Positions 15,453 through 15,721 of a DNA stretch of 15,721 nt are shown here, piece by piece (within the stretch, counting starts at the first letter, position 1; the number at the start of each line of letters is the position of its first letter). Source of the DNA: Butyrivibrio sp. UBA3740 (GTDB taxonomy: Bacteria; Bacillota; Clostridia; Lachnospirales; Lachnospiraceae); contig DFGW01000191.1 in assembly GCA_002372465.1 (NCBI GenBank), forward strand, positions 1-15,721, read 5' to 3'. The position numbers were made by a program, and so were the translations under genes. The notes beneath the pieces were generated by a model that was not told where the DNA came from, ran no database searches, and saw only the letters and a program-made list of their open reading frames with translations.

Positions 15453-15721
15453 CTTGACATTGCCTCCTCTTCTGAAAGTAAATCCTCTACATATTTGGGA
15501 AGCATGAATGCTCCCTTGTGAAGATGCGTTGTATAGTACCAGGTCTTAATCCCTCTCTCATCCCATCTGTCAGGATTAAAGTCCTTAAGAGGATGATACT
15601 TCTTGCTGGCAAATCCAAAGAGCCAGTAACCTGCAGGGCAGGTAGGAATGTGTGCCTGGTAGACACGGTTTACAGGAAATACCCTGAAGGCCTTCCTGTG
15701 CATGGCTCTGCAGCTCTCCTC
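15449..15721 (-). CDS. speE: Spermidine-synthase-like aminopropyltransferase, 3' end only
   Basis: Only the last 90 codons are in the window; the frame is open to the right edge. The residues RVFPVNRVYQAHIPTCPAGY, then WLFGFASKKYHP, KTWYYTTHLHKGAFMLPKYVEDLL, match the C-terminal end of SpeE-type enzymes, where the family pattern is IPTYPSG-W-F--ASK and H-AAF-LP-FV. SpeE moves an aminopropyl group from decarboxylated S-adenosylmethionine to putrescine. The catalytic region lies outside the window, so activity and substrate cannot be judged. It is coupled to the dehydrogenase gene by a 4-nt overlap and so belongs to the same operon. Confidence 0.85.
   Translation of the reverse strand, partial: EESCRAMHRKAFRVFPVNRVYQAHIPTCPAGYWLFGFASKKYHPLKDFNPDRWDERGIKTWYYTTHLHKGAFMLPKYVEDLLSEEEAMSR

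Overview
The window reads as chromosomal DNA of a motile, anaerobic Bacillota, most likely a Lachnospiraceae member. This rests on Rex next to NnrE/D-Alr, the clostridial type of chemoreceptor, AGGAGG-type ribosome binding sites, a sigma-28-type promoter, and a polyamine operon of the agmatine/carboxyspermidine kind known from gut Firmicutes. Genus cannot be fixed from sequence reading alone. Nearly everything lies on the minus strand. I see no CRISPR array, integrase, IS element, tRNA or rRNA.

Right block (10.6-15.7 kb, read right to left): the 3' end of a spermidine-synthase-like aminopropyltransferase, then carboxy(nor)spermidine dehydrogenase, carboxy(nor)spermidine decarboxylase, agmatine deiminase and N-carbamoylputrescine amidohydrolase. 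Spacing is tight, including one 4-nt overlap. Together they turn agmatine into putrescine and putrescine into spermidine. The decarboxylase and the deiminase both carry acidic insertions. A chemoreceptor gene follows on the same strand with no convincing terminator between.

Middle block (6.7-8.7 kb): hslO (redox-regulated chaperone Hsp33, TTG start) faces a plus-strand TRIC/YicG-type membrane protein gene, and the two share a hairpin terminator. Between the second chemoreceptor and hslO lies a relic of a serine esterase gene that keeps its nucleophile-elbow motif.

Left block (0-6.7 kb): a single-Cache chemoreceptor gene with a near-consensus sigma-28 promoter and a strong terminator. Next is the redox regulator gene rex, with a perfect-consensus sigma-A promoter and a probable Rex operator over its start site, followed by a coiled-coil protein gene of unknown function and a terminator. 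Then comes nnrE/D-alr-(HAD-like ORF)-(47-codon ORF), closed by a hairpin terminator near the left edge. A 14-nt sequence is shared by the rex operator region and the promoter of the TRIC-family gene.

Most of the window is ordinary core metabolism and signalling. I do not see a clear undescribed defence or mobile system. The points most worth a second look are the polyamine operon with two apparent routes to spermidine and its enzyme insertions, the esterase relic, the promoter elements, and the small uncharacterised ORFs.
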